NCBI RefSeq assembly: GCF_045062745.1
Contig: NZ_JBJGED010000028.1
Span: forward strand, 1 to 64,000
Reading direction: 5' to 3'
DNA length: 64,000 nucleotides
From: Paenibacillus_AA sp045062745
GTDB lineage: Bacteria; Bacillota; Bacilli; Paenibacillales; NBRC-103111
Shown: one piece after another, positions 16,099 through 24,394 of the stretch
Layout: the number at the start of each line of letters is the position of its first letter
Numbering within the stretch: position 1 is the first letter of the stretch
Made by a program: the position numbers and the translations under genes
The notes under the pieces: generated by a model
What the model was told of the DNA's origin: nothing
The model's input: only the letters and a program-made list of their open reading frames with translations
The model's database searches: none

Positions 16099-17379
16099 AT
16101 GCTGGAAGATTTTAAAGTCGAATTGTTGCTGCTCAATCTCTTCTTCATCCTGTTTCCGCTTATCTTCTACCAGTTCGTGCATCAGGATCGGCTGAAGGCC
16201 AAGTCCGCCTTCCGCAACCTGCTGCTTTTTTTCATTTTCACGCCCCCGATCTGGCTCTGCATGATCTTCTCGGTGAACAACGAGGACGGCTTCCTCACGA
16301 ACATGCACAGTACGGGGCTGCTCCTCGCCTGCTATTACAGCAATCCGCTCGTGTCCGGGGCCGTGTTCCTCTCGACGCTGGCCGGACGTCTCTTGCTGGG
16401 CGGAGACGGGCAATATCTCACCTACATCGGGGATACGCTCCTCTTCGGAATCGCACTCCTCTCGGGCAGGGAATACAAGACGATGCGCCTGTTCAGCCGG
16501 ATCGCCAGCAACATCGTGCTTGCCTTCGGCTCGAAGCTGTGTGCGGTCCTGCTGTTCTCCATCTTCGACCCGGATTGCCTTGGACACTTCCATTACATGT
16601 TCTATCTCATGGAGTGCCTGTTCATGGCGCTGGCCGTCTACACGATCGAGGCGATCCAGAAAAACATGCAGCTCAAGCAGGAACTGCTCGACACGGAGAA
16701 AATCAAAGTGGCCAGTGTCATCTCAGCCTCCGTCGCCCACGAGATCCGCAACCCGCTTACATCGGTGCGCGGCTTCATCCAGTTGCTATACGAGACGGAG
16801 GGGCTGTCGGCGGACAAGAAGAAGCTGTATGGCCATATTTGCCTGGAGGAGCTGGACCGGGCCCAGCAAATCATCAACGATTATTTGTCGCTCGCGCGCC
16901 CGCATCCGGACTTGATCGAGAAGATCGACCTCGCCGAGGAAGTGAGCTACGTCAGCACGGTGCTCACCTCTTATGCCAACCTGAAGGGAGTGGAGCTGAG
17001 GGTGGAGACGGAGCCGGGGCTATTCGTGTCCGGCGACCGCCAGCGGCTGCGGCAGAGCATGCTCAACATCGGGAAGAACGGAATAGAGGCGATGGAGCAG
17101 GGCGGCATGCTCGACTTGAGGGCGAAGCGGGAGGGGAAGGAAGTGCTGCTTCTGATCTGCGATACGGGGGCGGGGATGACGAACGAAGAGGTCAGCCGGC
17201 TCGGGACGCCGTATTTCTCCACGAAGGACAAGGGCACGGGGCTCGGCACGCTCGTCTCTTTTAACATCATTAAGAATATGCTGGGTAAAATAAAAGTCGA
17301 GAGCAAGGTCGGGGTCGGAACGAGCTTTCATATTTCTTTTCCGGCTTCGGGCCGAGGGGGGATTTCCAATGACGCTTAA
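16099..17379 (+). CDS. Sensor histidine kinase, 5TM-type, sporulation-kinase-like
   Basis: 426 aa. Five or six membrane segments in residues 1-180 resemble the LytS/YhcK-type 5TM receptor, followed by HisKA with SVAHEIRNPLTSVRGF (histidine near 222) and HATPase_c (NIGKNGIEAM, GTGLGTLVSFNII). The HEIRNPLTxVRGFxQL motif is that of the KinA-KinE/Spo0B-feeding kinases, so input to the Spo0A phosphorelay is possible. ATG 16099 is preferred over TTG 16078 because of GGTGGG just upstream. There is no response regulator next to it (orphan). The stop overlaps the next start by 11 bp. Confidence 0.88.
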   Translation: MLEDFKVELLLLNLFFILFPLIFYQFVHQDRLKAKSAFRNLLLFFIFTPPIWLCMIFSVNNEDGFLTNMHSTGLLLACYYSNPLVSGAVFLSTLAGRLLLGGDGQYLTYIGDTLLFGIALLSGREYKTMRLFSRIASNIVLAFGSKLCAVLLFSIFDPDCLGHFHYMFYLMECLFMALAVYTIEAIQKNMQLKQELLDTEKIKVASVISASVAHEIRNPLTSVRGFIQLLYETEGLSADKKKLYGHICLEELDRAQQIINDYLSLARPHPDLIEKIDLAEEVSYVSTVLTSYANLKGVELRVETEPGLFVSGDRQRLRQSMLNIGKNGIEAMEQGGMLDLRAKREGKEVLLLICDTGAGMTNEEVSRLGTPYFSTKDKGTGLGTLVSFNIIKNMLGKIKVESKVGVGTSFHISFPASGRGGISNDA

Positions 17380-18148
17380 TGCCTATCAAGGGAAAGTAGT
17401 CGGCATCACCGGGGCCGGCGGCGGGATCGGTCGTGTGCTGGCCCGGCATTATGCGGCGTACGGGGCTGCGTTGGTGTTGGTGGACCGTGATGCAGAGGCG
17501 CTCAAGCTAACGGAGGCTGCGCTCGGCATGAATGAGGCTGCAGGTCCATCTTCAGCTGGGGCGGGCGCGGTGTACCTGCATCAGACGGATTTGAGCGTGC
17601 CGGGCGAGATCGACGCTCTGTTCGAGCGCCTCCGGGACGAGCCCGGGCGGCTGGACGTCTGGATCAACAACGCGGGGCTCGGGTGCTGGAAATCTCCCTA
17701 TACGTTGACCGTCGAAGAATGGGACTACGTGATGAACACGAACGTGCGCGGCTCGTTCCTGTGCGCTCGCGAGGCGGCCAAGCTCATGCGAGCACAGGGC
17801 GGCTTCATCGTGAATATCGCTTCGACGCGCGCGGTCATGTCGGAGCCGAACTCCGAGGCGTACGCGGCCTCGAAGGGCGGCATCCTATCGCTGACGCATG
17901 CGCTCGCGGTGTCGCTCGGTCCGGATCGTATCACGGTGAACGCGATCTGCCCGGGATGGATCGAGACCGGCGACTACAGCGCCCTCCGCGAGGAGGATCA
18001 CGCCCAGCACCCGGCCGGACGGGTCGGGACGCCGGACGATATCGCACGGGCCTGCCTGTACTTCACCGATCCGGCGAACGACTTCGTCACCGGGACGTCG
18101 CTAACGGTAGACGGCGGGATGACGCGCAAGATGATCTATGTGGAATGA
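17369..18148 (+). CDS. SDR family NAD(P)-dependent oxidoreductase
   Basis: 259 aa, classical short-chain dehydrogenase: cofactor motif TGAGGGIG (residues 15-22), NNAG, catalytic serine in NIAST and YAASK. The C-terminal end TVDGGMTRKM is typical. Its start lies inside the 3' end of the kinase gene, so the two are cotranslated, an unusual pair. Substrate unknown. Confidence 0.9.
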   Translation: MTLNAYQGKVVGITGAGGGIGRVLARHYAAYGAALVLVDRDAEALKLTEAALGMNEAAGPSSAGAGAVYLHQTDLSVPGEIDALFERLRDEPGRLDVWINNAGLGCWKSPYTLTVEEWDYVMNTNVRGSFLCAREAAKLMRAQGGFIVNIASTRAVMSEPNSEAYAASKGGILSLTHALAVSLGPDRITVNAICPGWIETGDYSALREEDHAQHPAGRVGTPDDIARACLYFTDPANDFVTGTSLTVDGGMTRKMIYVE

Positions 18149-18177
18149 ATCGCGATGTGTCCGGCTCGGCGAGTCCT

Positions 18178-19083
18178 TCACTCCGATTGATTCGCCTCGC
18201 GCTGCCGGGCGACATACTGCGAAGGCGGATAGCCCATAACGCGCGTGAACGCTTTGCTGAACGAGGGGAGCGTCTCGTAATGGAGGCGCTCGGCCACTTG
18301 CTTGATGGACAGATGGCCGTATTTGAGCATCTCGAGCGCTTTCTCGATCTTCTTGTGGTTGATGTACCGCTGGAGCGTCATACCGGTCTTTTCTTTGAAT
18401 GTATGCGAGATGTAAGTATAGCTGTAGCCTAGATCTTCGGCGATCGTCTTGATGTTCTTCAGCTCGAAGAGATGGTTGTCCACGTAGCGGATAATGGAAT
18501 AGACCGTATGGCCGACGGAATTCGGCGATTGCTGCGGGGCGTAGCGCGGCACTTTCCCGTTCTTCTCCGTGAAAGTCCGGTAGGAGAGGACGATAATTTC
18601 TTCGAGATAGTTTTTGATCATTACGCGCGACAACGGCTTCTGCGAATAAAACTCATCGATGTTGCGGAAAAACGGAATCATCAGGTTGTACGGATCCTTG
18701 GAATGGAAATAGGGCGCGGACTGAAAGAAAGCTTCGATTTCCCCAAAAGCCTCGTCCTTCATGTCATTGAACATAAACCCCATATAAACGAATCGCAGCA
18801 CACCGGAAGTGTCGGTTTCGATCGCATGCGTGTGCCTCACCCCGTTGAAGATCAGCTCCCCTTCGGAAACGCGCAGACGCGTATCGCCGACGATGAAATG
18901 TCCGCTGCCCGACACGATGTAGCTTAACTCCAGACACGACTGCTCGTGCGGGAGAATTTGATACCCGGATTCGCAGCAAATTTCCCCGATCTGATACAGA
19001 TCGATGCCTCCGAACGTCGACTCGCCCTTGGCGAGGATGTTATCGAAATGAAAATGGCGTCCCGCTTTGTGTTGATCCATCAT
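18178..19083 (-). CDS. AraC family transcriptional regulator
   Basis: About 301 aa. An N-terminal cupin-type sensor domain (HEQSCLELSYIVSGSGHFIV) is followed by two C-terminal helix-turn-helices (about 200-295, with MGYPPSQYVARQR). Such proteins activate sugar-use genes. The neighbouring MocA gene on the same strand ends up upstream of it and is a likely partner. The start is uncertain: GTG 19095, ATG 19083 and ATG 19080 are in frame and none has a clear ribosome binding site. Confidence 0.88.
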   Translation of the reverse strand: MMDQHKAGRHFHFDNILAKGESTFGGIDLYQIGEICCESGYQILPHEQSCLELSYIVSGSGHFIVGDTRLRVSEGELIFNGVRHTHAIETDTSGVLRFVYMGFMFNDMKDEAFGEIEAFFQSAPYFHSKDPYNLMIPFFRNIDEFYSQKPLSRVMIKNYLEEIIVLSYRTFTEKNGKVPRYAPQQSPNSVGHTVYSIIRYVDNHLFELKNIKTIAEDLGYSYTYISHTFKEKTGMTLQRYINHKKIEKALEMLKYGHLSIKQVAERLHYETLPSFSKAFTRVMGYPPSQYVARQREANQSE

Positions 19084-19175
19084 GCGATTCCACACTTCTA
19101 TCCGCCGCTTAGGGCCTGGTCTCGAGAACGCATCGACTTCCCGCGTCCACGCTTTTCATTGTACCCACAGACGGC

Positions 19176-19221
19176 AAAAAAGAGAAGGGACCCCCTGCGC
19201 TCGGGTCCAACTTCTCTTTTT
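19176..19221 (-). terminator. Terminator of the MocA gene (bidirectional form)
   Basis: GAGAAG and GGACCC pair with GGGTCC and CTTCTC (AA bulge). On the minus strand it is followed by six T, 26 bp after the MocA stop. The other strand also ends in T, so it could work both ways, but no plus-strand gene precedes it. Confidence 0.8.
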
Positions 19222-19246
19222 CACACTTTGTTGGGTTTCTTAAGGA

Positions 19247-20305
19247 TTACAAAGTAATTTCCGAACGGCTGTCCGACGAGTCGTAAATCGCTTGAATGAT
19301 CTGGGACGACAGGATGACCGTATCAATATGGGACGGGAGCTTCTCGCCGGTGCGAATGCAGTCCAGGAAGCCGTCGATTTCGTTCTGGAACATGTCGGTC
19401 GACGTGTATTTCGGCGTTGTCTCGAGCAAGGCTCCGTCCTTCGCGCTGTAGACGGTGAACTCTTTGCCGTACTGCAGCCGGACGCCCGCTTTATCGCCCA
19501 GGAAGTCGATGTACATTTCGTTCACGCCGATATTTTGAGCCCAAGCCCCGTTGACCGAAATGGTCGGGCCTTCGGTGCGGATCATCGCGGTCACGAAGTC
19601 GTCCACGTCATACGTGCCTTTGTAGTTCGGAGGTCCTGCCCACATGCTGACGTACGTGTAGTTCTCCATGTCTTGGCCCAGCTTGCTGTAGGCTTGGCCG
19701 GTTACGGTCTTCGGCTGAGGGTCGCCCGTACAGTACATGACGACGTCGAGGAAGTGAACGCCCCAGTCGATCAAGGCGCCGCCGCCCGCAATCGACTTCG
19801 TCGTGAAGGCGCCGCCGAGTCCCGGGATCGAGCGGTGCGAGCGGAAGCTGACGTAGACGTGATAAATTTCGCCGAGCTCGCCGTTTTGGATCATGTTGCG
19901 GATCCGGTTGACGCCCGTGTTGAAACGGTTGACGACGCCGATGTTGAGTACCTTGCCCGTTTCGTGCTGCACCTTTTGCATCTCAAGCGCTTCGGCGTAC
20001 GTGCGGGCTGCGGGCTTCTCGCAGAGCACGTTTTTGCCCGCGCGCAGGCTGTCGATGGCGATCGAGGCGTGCACATTGTTCGGCGTACAGATGGAGACCG
20101 CTTCGATCTCCGGATCGTTCAAGGCAACGCGGTAGTCTTCGATCGCTTCGCCGCAGCCGTATTCTTTCACCGCTTTTTCCGCTCTCTCTTTGATGATGTC
20201 GCAGAAGTATTTGATTTCCGCGTTCGGGTTAGCCATGTAGGCTTTAATATGTGCGGCGTTCGCAATCGTACCGCATCCGATAATCGCAACTTTAATCTTG
20301 CCCAT
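19247..20305 (-). CDS. Gfo/Idh/MocA family oxidoreductase
   Basis: 352 aa. Rossmann fold with IIGCGTIANAAHI (residues 8-20), EKPAARTYAEAL (catalytic lysine) and a C-terminal domain with GGGALIDWGVHFLDV. ATG 20305 follows GGAGGG; a 25-codon longer version has no binding site. With the AraC gene on the same strand 160 bp beyond its stop it probably belongs to sugar or inositol metabolism. Substrate not predictable. Confidence 0.9.
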   Translation of the reverse strand: MGKIKVAIIGCGTIANAAHIKAYMANPNAEIKYFCDIIKERAEKAVKEYGCGEAIEDYRVALNDPEIEAVSICTPNNVHASIAIDSLRAGKNVLCEKPAARTYAEALEMQKVQHETGKVLNIGVVNRFNTGVNRIRNMIQNGELGEIYHVYVSFRSHRSIPGLGGAFTTKSIAGGGALIDWGVHFLDVVMYCTGDPQPKTVTGQAYSKLGQDMENYTYVSMWAGPPNYKGTYDVDDFVTAMIRTEGPTISVNGAWAQNIGVNEMYIDFLGDKAGVRLQYGKEFTVYSAKDGALLETTPKYTSTDMFQNEIDGFLDCIRTGEKLPSHIDTVILSSQIIQAIYDSSDSRSEITL

Positions 20306-20432
20306 CCTGAATCCCTCCACAAATATGATACAAGCATGCATTGACAACTTTAATTGTACCGGGTTGGGCTGAAGATTCAAGGTAGATTTTCTGCTTTACG
20401 GTTATCCCGATTTGTCTATTTGGCGAAGGTAA

Positions 20433-20487
20433 CGAAAAAACCCCCCACCCCATACCGGTCTAGACCAGTGTAGGGAGTGGAGGTTTT
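20433..20487 (-). terminator. Terminator of the DUF4870 gene
   Basis: On the minus strand AACCTCCACTCCCTACACTGGTC pairs imperfectly with GACCGGTATGGGGTGGGGGGTT (central TCTAGA-like loop) and is followed by TTTTTT. Confidence 0.8.
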
Positions 20488-20498
20488 CAGCATTTCGC

Positions 20499-20813
20499 TT
20501 ACATGAGCAGCGTGTACTGCCCGATGAGCGGAAGCGGCTTCATCTCGCCGTTCGCCGCGTTGATGATGCCGATAATGGCCAGCGCCAGGCAGAACAGCCC
20601 GGCTAGTGGGATCAGCACCCACCCTAGGAACGGGATGATCCGGAAGACGATCTGACAGGCCAAGTAGAGCAGGAAGAGCGTGAGCCCCTGGTTCGCGTGA
20701 TACATGGCGAATTTGCTGTCTTTGGCGGCGATCATCGGGATGAAGAAAATGATGTAGGCCAGGATGGCGTAAACTTTATTATTTTGTGCATCCGTATTCG
20801 GATCCGCTGTCAT
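20499..20813 (-). CDS. DUF4870 (Tic20-like) membrane protein
   Basis: 104 aa with three hydrophobic segments (about residues 14-30, 44-62 and 64-86) and the conserved FAMYHANQGLTLFL segment of the DUF4870 family. Small membrane protein of unknown function. ATG 20813 is preceded by AGGAGCG. Single-gene unit with its own terminator. Confidence 0.88.
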   Translation of the reverse strand: MTADPNTDAQNNKVYAILAYIIFFIPMIAAKDSKFAMYHANQGLTLFLLYLACQIVFRIIPFLGWVLIPLAGLFCLALAIIGIINAANGEMKPLPLIGQYTLLM

Positions 20814-20973
20814 TGCGATTTCGCTCCTTTTTGTACCGAAGATGCTTCATTATATTCGGAAAGTGGGGCCTTCATACAAGGGTCGTATGACGCATTTTAT
20901 AGATGTCCTGGTCTCTCACGTCTACCTCCGGGCGCATGCGCATATATTGGCAACAAAAACGGAGGGCGAACGG

Positions 20974-21324
20974 ATGGAGAACTTGAAAGTAAGCCGGTAC
21001 TTCAAACTGAAGCAAAAGCAGAAGGAGCTCGAGCAGGAGCTGGGCGAGCTGAGGCAGGAAATCTTGGCGCACTGTGCAGAGCTCGGGGAAGACGAGCTGG
21101 AGATCGGCCACTACCGCGTGAAGGTGGTGCAGCAGGAGCGCAAGGAATATGACGACAGCAAGCTGCAGCAGGCGCTGCCGGATCTGGAGGTGTGGAAGCT
21201 GATCTCCCGGGCGGACAATGCGAAGATCGCGGGTATGGTCTCGTTGCAGGTGCTGTCCGAGGAAGCGCTCCGCGATACGTATACAGTGAAGAAAATCTCC
21301 TCGCTCCATGTGGAGAAGCTGTGA
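20974..21324 (+). CDS. Conserved-looking hypothetical protein with coiled coil
   Basis: 116 aa. Residues 8-45 form a charged coiled coil (KQKQKELEQELGELRQEI); the rest is a small alpha/beta region ending TVKKISSLHVEKL. ATG 20974 is used because GGAGGGCGAACGG precedes it; a longer in-frame start at 20842 lacks one. TTTTTG-N17-TATATT at about 20829-20857 could be its promoter. The overall form recalls short proteins of the siphovirus/host nuclease-inhibitor type, but I do not assign a family. Confidence 0.65.
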   Translation: MENLKVSRYFKLKQKQKELEQELGELRQEILAHCAELGEDELEIGHYRVKVVQQERKEYDDSKLQQALPDLEVWKLISRADNAKIAGMVSLQVLSEEALRDTYTVKKISSLHVEKL

Positions 21325-21346
21325 GGCTCCGTTAAGGAGCCTTTTT
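21324..21346 (+). terminator. Terminator of the coiled-coil gene
   Basis: AGGCTCC-GTTA-AGGAGCCT, followed by TTTT, directly at the stop codon. Confidence 0.85.
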
Positions 21347-21399
21347 ATTTATATCCTAACGGGAAGCACTTTCACTTGTATAGCGACAAGGAGCCCTAT

Positions 21400-21800
21400 T
21401 AACCGGGAAATGAGCTGGGAAGAATGGGATCCCGCACCGATAACTGCAAACGTGTAGTTATTTCCGCCGCAATTCGGGCTTTGGGCGCCTACCTGGAGTG
21501 ACGGAATCCGATGACCCGCTGCGACCCCTGAACGGCATTAGGGTGAAGCCTGTACTCGCTTGGCGCTTACCTGAGAGGGAAAACCTCCCTCTCCTTGGGC
21601 TGATTTTAAGACTTCCGGCGGCATCAAGGGGAAAACCTCCCTCTCTTTCCGAGCGAAAGCCCCGATTGGACGGATTTCGATTGAAAAAGAGGGAGAAATT
21701 CCTCTTCATGGAGCCGATCCGGCGGCCTATCCATCGAAAAGGGGGAGAAATTCCCCCTCATGCCGAAAGCGGGAGTAGAACGTACGAAGAGAACGCAACG
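21400..21800. repeat. Non-coding region with four related hairpins
   Basis: No credible gene was seen at 21346-22025. Four short hairpins of one type occur: 21573-21593 (GAGAGGG/CCCTCTC), about 21627-21645, about 21690-21706 and 21741-21759 (GGGGGA/TCCCCC). The first two share GGGAAAACCTCCCTCTC, the last two GGGAGAAATTCC. They look like one dispersed intergenic element in both orientations. Confidence 0.6.
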
Positions 21801-21820
21801 CTATAAGCAAACAAGGGCAA

Positions 21821-21946
21821 AGAGGGCAGGCAGAGGGAGTGGAGAAGCGTAGCGTCCGCCCTTGAAATCTTGTTCTATCCTTAGCCCATTCCGCTCCAAA
21901 GCACAAGCTTTTGGGCAAGCGGTCGGAACCCCTCTGCCTGCCCTCT
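21821..21946. repeat. 17-bp perfect inverted repeat with 92-bp centre
   Basis: AGAGGGCAGGCAGAGGG (21821-21837) is the exact reverse complement of CCCTCTGCCTGCCCTCT (21930-21946). Shorter pairings (CCGCCC with GGGCAAGCGG) inside suggest the whole 126 bp can fold as one long hairpin. It may be a miniature element or part of a structured RNA. Confidence 0.65.
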
Positions 21947-21980
21947 CCGCGCGTCAAACTGAATGCCTGCGCCAAGGATT

Positions 21981-22008
21981 TCTGGAGTGATCTGCTCCAG
22001 AGGTTTTT
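21981..22008 (+). terminator. Intrinsic terminator upstream of the NAD operon
   Basis: TCTGGAG-N7-CTCCAGA followed by GG and TTTTT. No protein gene ends upstream of it within 650 bp, so it could end an RNA transcribed through 21350-22000. Confidence 0.7.
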
Positions 22009-22025
22009 CTCAGCGTTGAGAGGGA

Positions 22026-22053
22026 TTGACATTGTCGTCAATAATGTCATAAT
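22026..22053 (+). promoter_or_regulatory. Promoter and candidate NrtR operator
   Basis: TTGACA (22026-22031), 16-bp spacer, CATAAT (22048-22053). The inverted repeat TGACATT (22027-22033) / AATGTCA (22043-22049), spacing 9, covers both elements, and ATTGAC-N6-GTCAAT overlaps it. This is where a repressor of the operon should bind; the NrtR-like protein encoded first is the candidate. Confidence 0.65.
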
Positions 22054-22097
22054 GATAATATCAAAATGAATCCATGAAATCTTGGCAGGTGATGCAA

Positions 22098-22940
22098 ATG
22101 AAGGAACCGCACGGCCGCGAACCGGCCGAACCGGAGCACGAACCGGCGCACGAACCAGATTACGTACCGGCAGAAGAACCGGAGAATGCGGCCAACTACA
22201 CGTCCAGCCGTTACCGTACCCCCGACGGCGCACCGACGGATATCGTCATCTTCACGATCGTGACTACGGAGGCGAAGGGCAAGAAGAAGGCGCTGCCGGA
22301 CCGCGAGCTGCAGGTGCTGCTCATCCAGCGGAAGCGCTGGCCGTTCGAAGGGCAGTGGGCACTGCCCGGAGGGTTCTCACACGAGACGGAGACGATCCAC
22401 GCCTGCGCGGAGCGGGAGCTGGAGGAAGAGACCGGCGTGGCGGACGTCCATATCGAGTATTTCGGCGTGTATAGCGCACCGGGCCGGGATCCCCGGGGGT
22501 GGATGATCTCGCACGCGTTTTTCGCCCTTGTGCGGGAGCAGGAGCTGCGCCATCGCAGGGCGGCGGACGATGCAGCCGATGTCCGGCTGTTCCCGGTGGA
22601 GGAGGCGCTCGCGATGGAGCTGGCTTTCGATCACGGCGAGATTCTGAGGGAAGCGCTCGTCCGAGTGCGGCAGAAGATGCTCGCGACCGATATCGCCAAG
22701 GAATTTCTCCCCGACGAGTTCACGATCAGCGAGCTGTATCAAGTGATCCAGACCGTCGTGCCTGAGTTCGAGGAGCGCAATTTTATCCGCAAAGTCACGT
22801 CCACCCAGAGCCGCGAGGGCATCATCGAGAAGGTGCTCACCCGGGAAGGGGAGCCCAAGCGGTCGAACCGCTACTCCCAGAGGGGCGCGCAGCTATACCG
22901 GTTTACCGGCCATGTGCCGGCACTATCGATTTACGGATAG
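22098..22940 (+). CDS. nrtR: NrtR-like Nudix transcriptional regulator of NAD metabolism
   Basis: 280 aa. Unusual Glu/Pro-rich N-terminus (about 1-40), a Nudix domain with an intact Nudix box (GFSHETE to RELEEETGV), then a winged-helix C-terminus (about 195-280) as in NrtR proteins, which sense ADP-ribose and repress NAD genes. Its operon (nicotinamidase, NadE, PncB) is a known NrtR target set, and a palindrome overlaps the promoter. ATG 22098 follows GGCAGGTG at the right distance; ATG 22074 and 22092 do not fit. The intact Nudix box leaves hydrolase activity possible. Confidence 0.88.
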   Translation: MKEPHGREPAEPEHEPAHEPDYVPAEEPENAANYTSSRYRTPDGAPTDIVIFTIVTTEAKGKKKALPDRELQVLLIQRKRWPFEGQWALPGGFSHETETIHACAERELEEETGVADVHIEYFGVYSAPGRDPRGWMISHAFFALVREQELRHRRAADDAADVRLFPVEEALAMELAFDHGEILREALVRVRQKMLATDIAKEFLPDEFTISELYQVIQTVVPEFEERNFIRKVTSTQSREGIIEKVLTREGEPKRSNRYSQRGAQLYRFTGHVPALSIYG

Positions 22941-22970
22941 GTTGAGCATCCGAACAGGAGGGAACAATGA

Positions 22971-23519
22971 ATGAGAGCGCTTGTGGTGATTGATTACACG
23001 GTAGATTTCGTGAACGGCCGGTTGCCTTGCGGCCAGCCGGCGATCGATATTGAAGAGCGGATTGCGGCGCTGACCCAGCAATTCGTAGACCAGGGAGACT
23101 TCGTCGTCATGGCGGTCGACATGCATGAGGAGAACGACGAACACCATCCGGAGAGCCGGCTGTTCCCGCCGCACAACATACGCGGCACCGAGGGACGGGA
23201 GCTGTACGGGAAGCTCAAGGACGTCTATGTTGCTAACTCCGCGCAAATTCATTGGATGGACAAAACCCGCTACAGCGCCTTCTGCGGCACGGAGCTGGAG
23301 CTGAAGCTGCGGGAGCGGGGCATTACGGAGCTGCATCTGGTCGGCGTATGCACCGACATCTGCGTGCTGCACACGGCGGTGGAGGCGTACAACCGGGGAT
23401 TTCGGATCTTCATCCATGAAGACGCGGTGGCCAGCTTCAATCCGGACGGGCATAATTGGGCGCTGGGACATTTCCGGAACACGCTGGGGGCCGAGCTGGT
23501 TCGCGACTACAACCGATAA
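22971..23519 (+). CDS. pncA: Nicotinamidase-like isochorismatase family hydrolase
   Basis: 182 aa. Catalytic triad of the nicotinamidase family is visible: D8 (VVIDYTVDF), K98 (DKTRYSAF) and C131 in GVCTDICV; metal ligands D50, H52 and H58. It should convert nicotinamide to nicotinate, the substrate of PncB encoded two genes on. AGGAGGGA precedes ATG 22971. The assignment to pncA instead of another cysteine hydrolase rests on motifs plus the NAD operon context. Confidence 0.9.
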   Translation: MRALVVIDYTVDFVNGRLPCGQPAIDIEERIAALTQQFVDQGDFVVMAVDMHEENDEHHPESRLFPPHNIRGTEGRELYGKLKDVYVANSAQIHWMDKTRYSAFCGTELELKLRERGITELHLVGVCTDICVLHTAVEAYNRGFRIFIHEDAVASFNPDGHNWALGHFRNTLGAELVRDYNR

Positions 23520-23546
23520 ACGCTAAACGTAGAGGAGAGGGTTCAC

Positions 23547-24389
23547 ATGGCGACAACGAATATGCAAGCGCGCATTAGGGAAGAACTGCACGCCGCCCCG
23601 CAGATCGATGCGGAAGCGGAAATACGCCGAAGGGTCGATTTTCTAAAAGCTTATGCGGTTCACACGGGTGTAAAAGGCTTCGTGCTAGGGATATCCGGGG
23701 GGCAGGACTCGACCTTGGCGGGCAAGCTGGCCCAGCTCGCGGTCAATGAGCTGAATGCGGAGCGGGGTGCCGGCGAGGGCACGTACAGCTTCATTGCCGT
23801 GCGGCTGCCATACGGCGTGCAGCGGGATGAAGACGACTGCCAGGACGCGCTTCGCTTCATCCAGCCTACCCGCACCGTGGCGGTGAACATCAAACCCGCC
23901 GTGGACGCCTCCGTAGAGCAATTCGCGGCTGCGACAGGCGAGTCGCTCAGCGACTATCTCAAGGGGAACGTAAAAGCGCGGGAACGGATGAAGGTTCAGT
24001 ACGACCTGGCCGCGCACTACGGGATGCTCGTCATCGGTACGGATCATGCGGCGGAAGCGATTACCGGCTTTTTCACGAAGCATGGGGACGGGGCCTGCGA
24101 CGTGGCTCCTCTGTTCGGGCTCGACAAACGGCAGGGCAAGCAGCTGCTGCAGGCGCTCCGCTGCCCGGAGCATCTGTACAAGAAAAAGCCGACCGCCGAT
24201 CTGGAGGACAACAAGCCTGGTCTGCCGGATGAAGACGCCCTCGGGATGAGCTACGAGGAGCTGGACGACTACCTCGAAGGCAAGGAGCTGCCGGCGGCTA
24301 CGAAACAGCGTATCGAAGCCCGGTACTTGGCGACGGACCACAAACGAAAGGGACCCGTTACCGTCTACGATACATGGTGGAAGGACTGA
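23547..24389 (+). CDS. nadE: NH3-dependent NAD+ synthetase
   Basis: 280 aa, full length for the ammonia-dependent form without a glutaminase domain. The ATP pyrophosphatase motif SGGQDS is at residues 50-55; GTDHAAEAITGFFTKHGDG carries the deamido-NAD site. It makes NAD from nicotinate adenine dinucleotide, the last step of the pathway in this operon. GAGGAGAGG precedes ATG. nadD for the middle step is not present in the window. Confidence 0.96.
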   Translation: MATTNMQARIREELHAAPQIDAEAEIRRRVDFLKAYAVHTGVKGFVLGISGGQDSTLAGKLAQLAVNELNAERGAGEGTYSFIAVRLPYGVQRDEDDCQDALRFIQPTRTVAVNIKPAVDASVEQFAAATGESLSDYLKGNVKARERMKVQYDLAAHYGMLVIGTDHAAEAITGFFTKHGDGACDVAPLFGLDKRQGKQLLQALRCPEHLYKKKPTADLEDNKPGLPDEDALGMSYEELDDYLEGKELPAATKQRIEARYLATDHKRKGPVTVYDTWWKD

Positions 24390-24394
24390 TCCGC

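Noticed and set aside
21498..21806. 102-aa reading frame across the hairpin region
   Set aside because: No ribosome binding site, and it runs through four repeated hairpins; composition unlike a protein.
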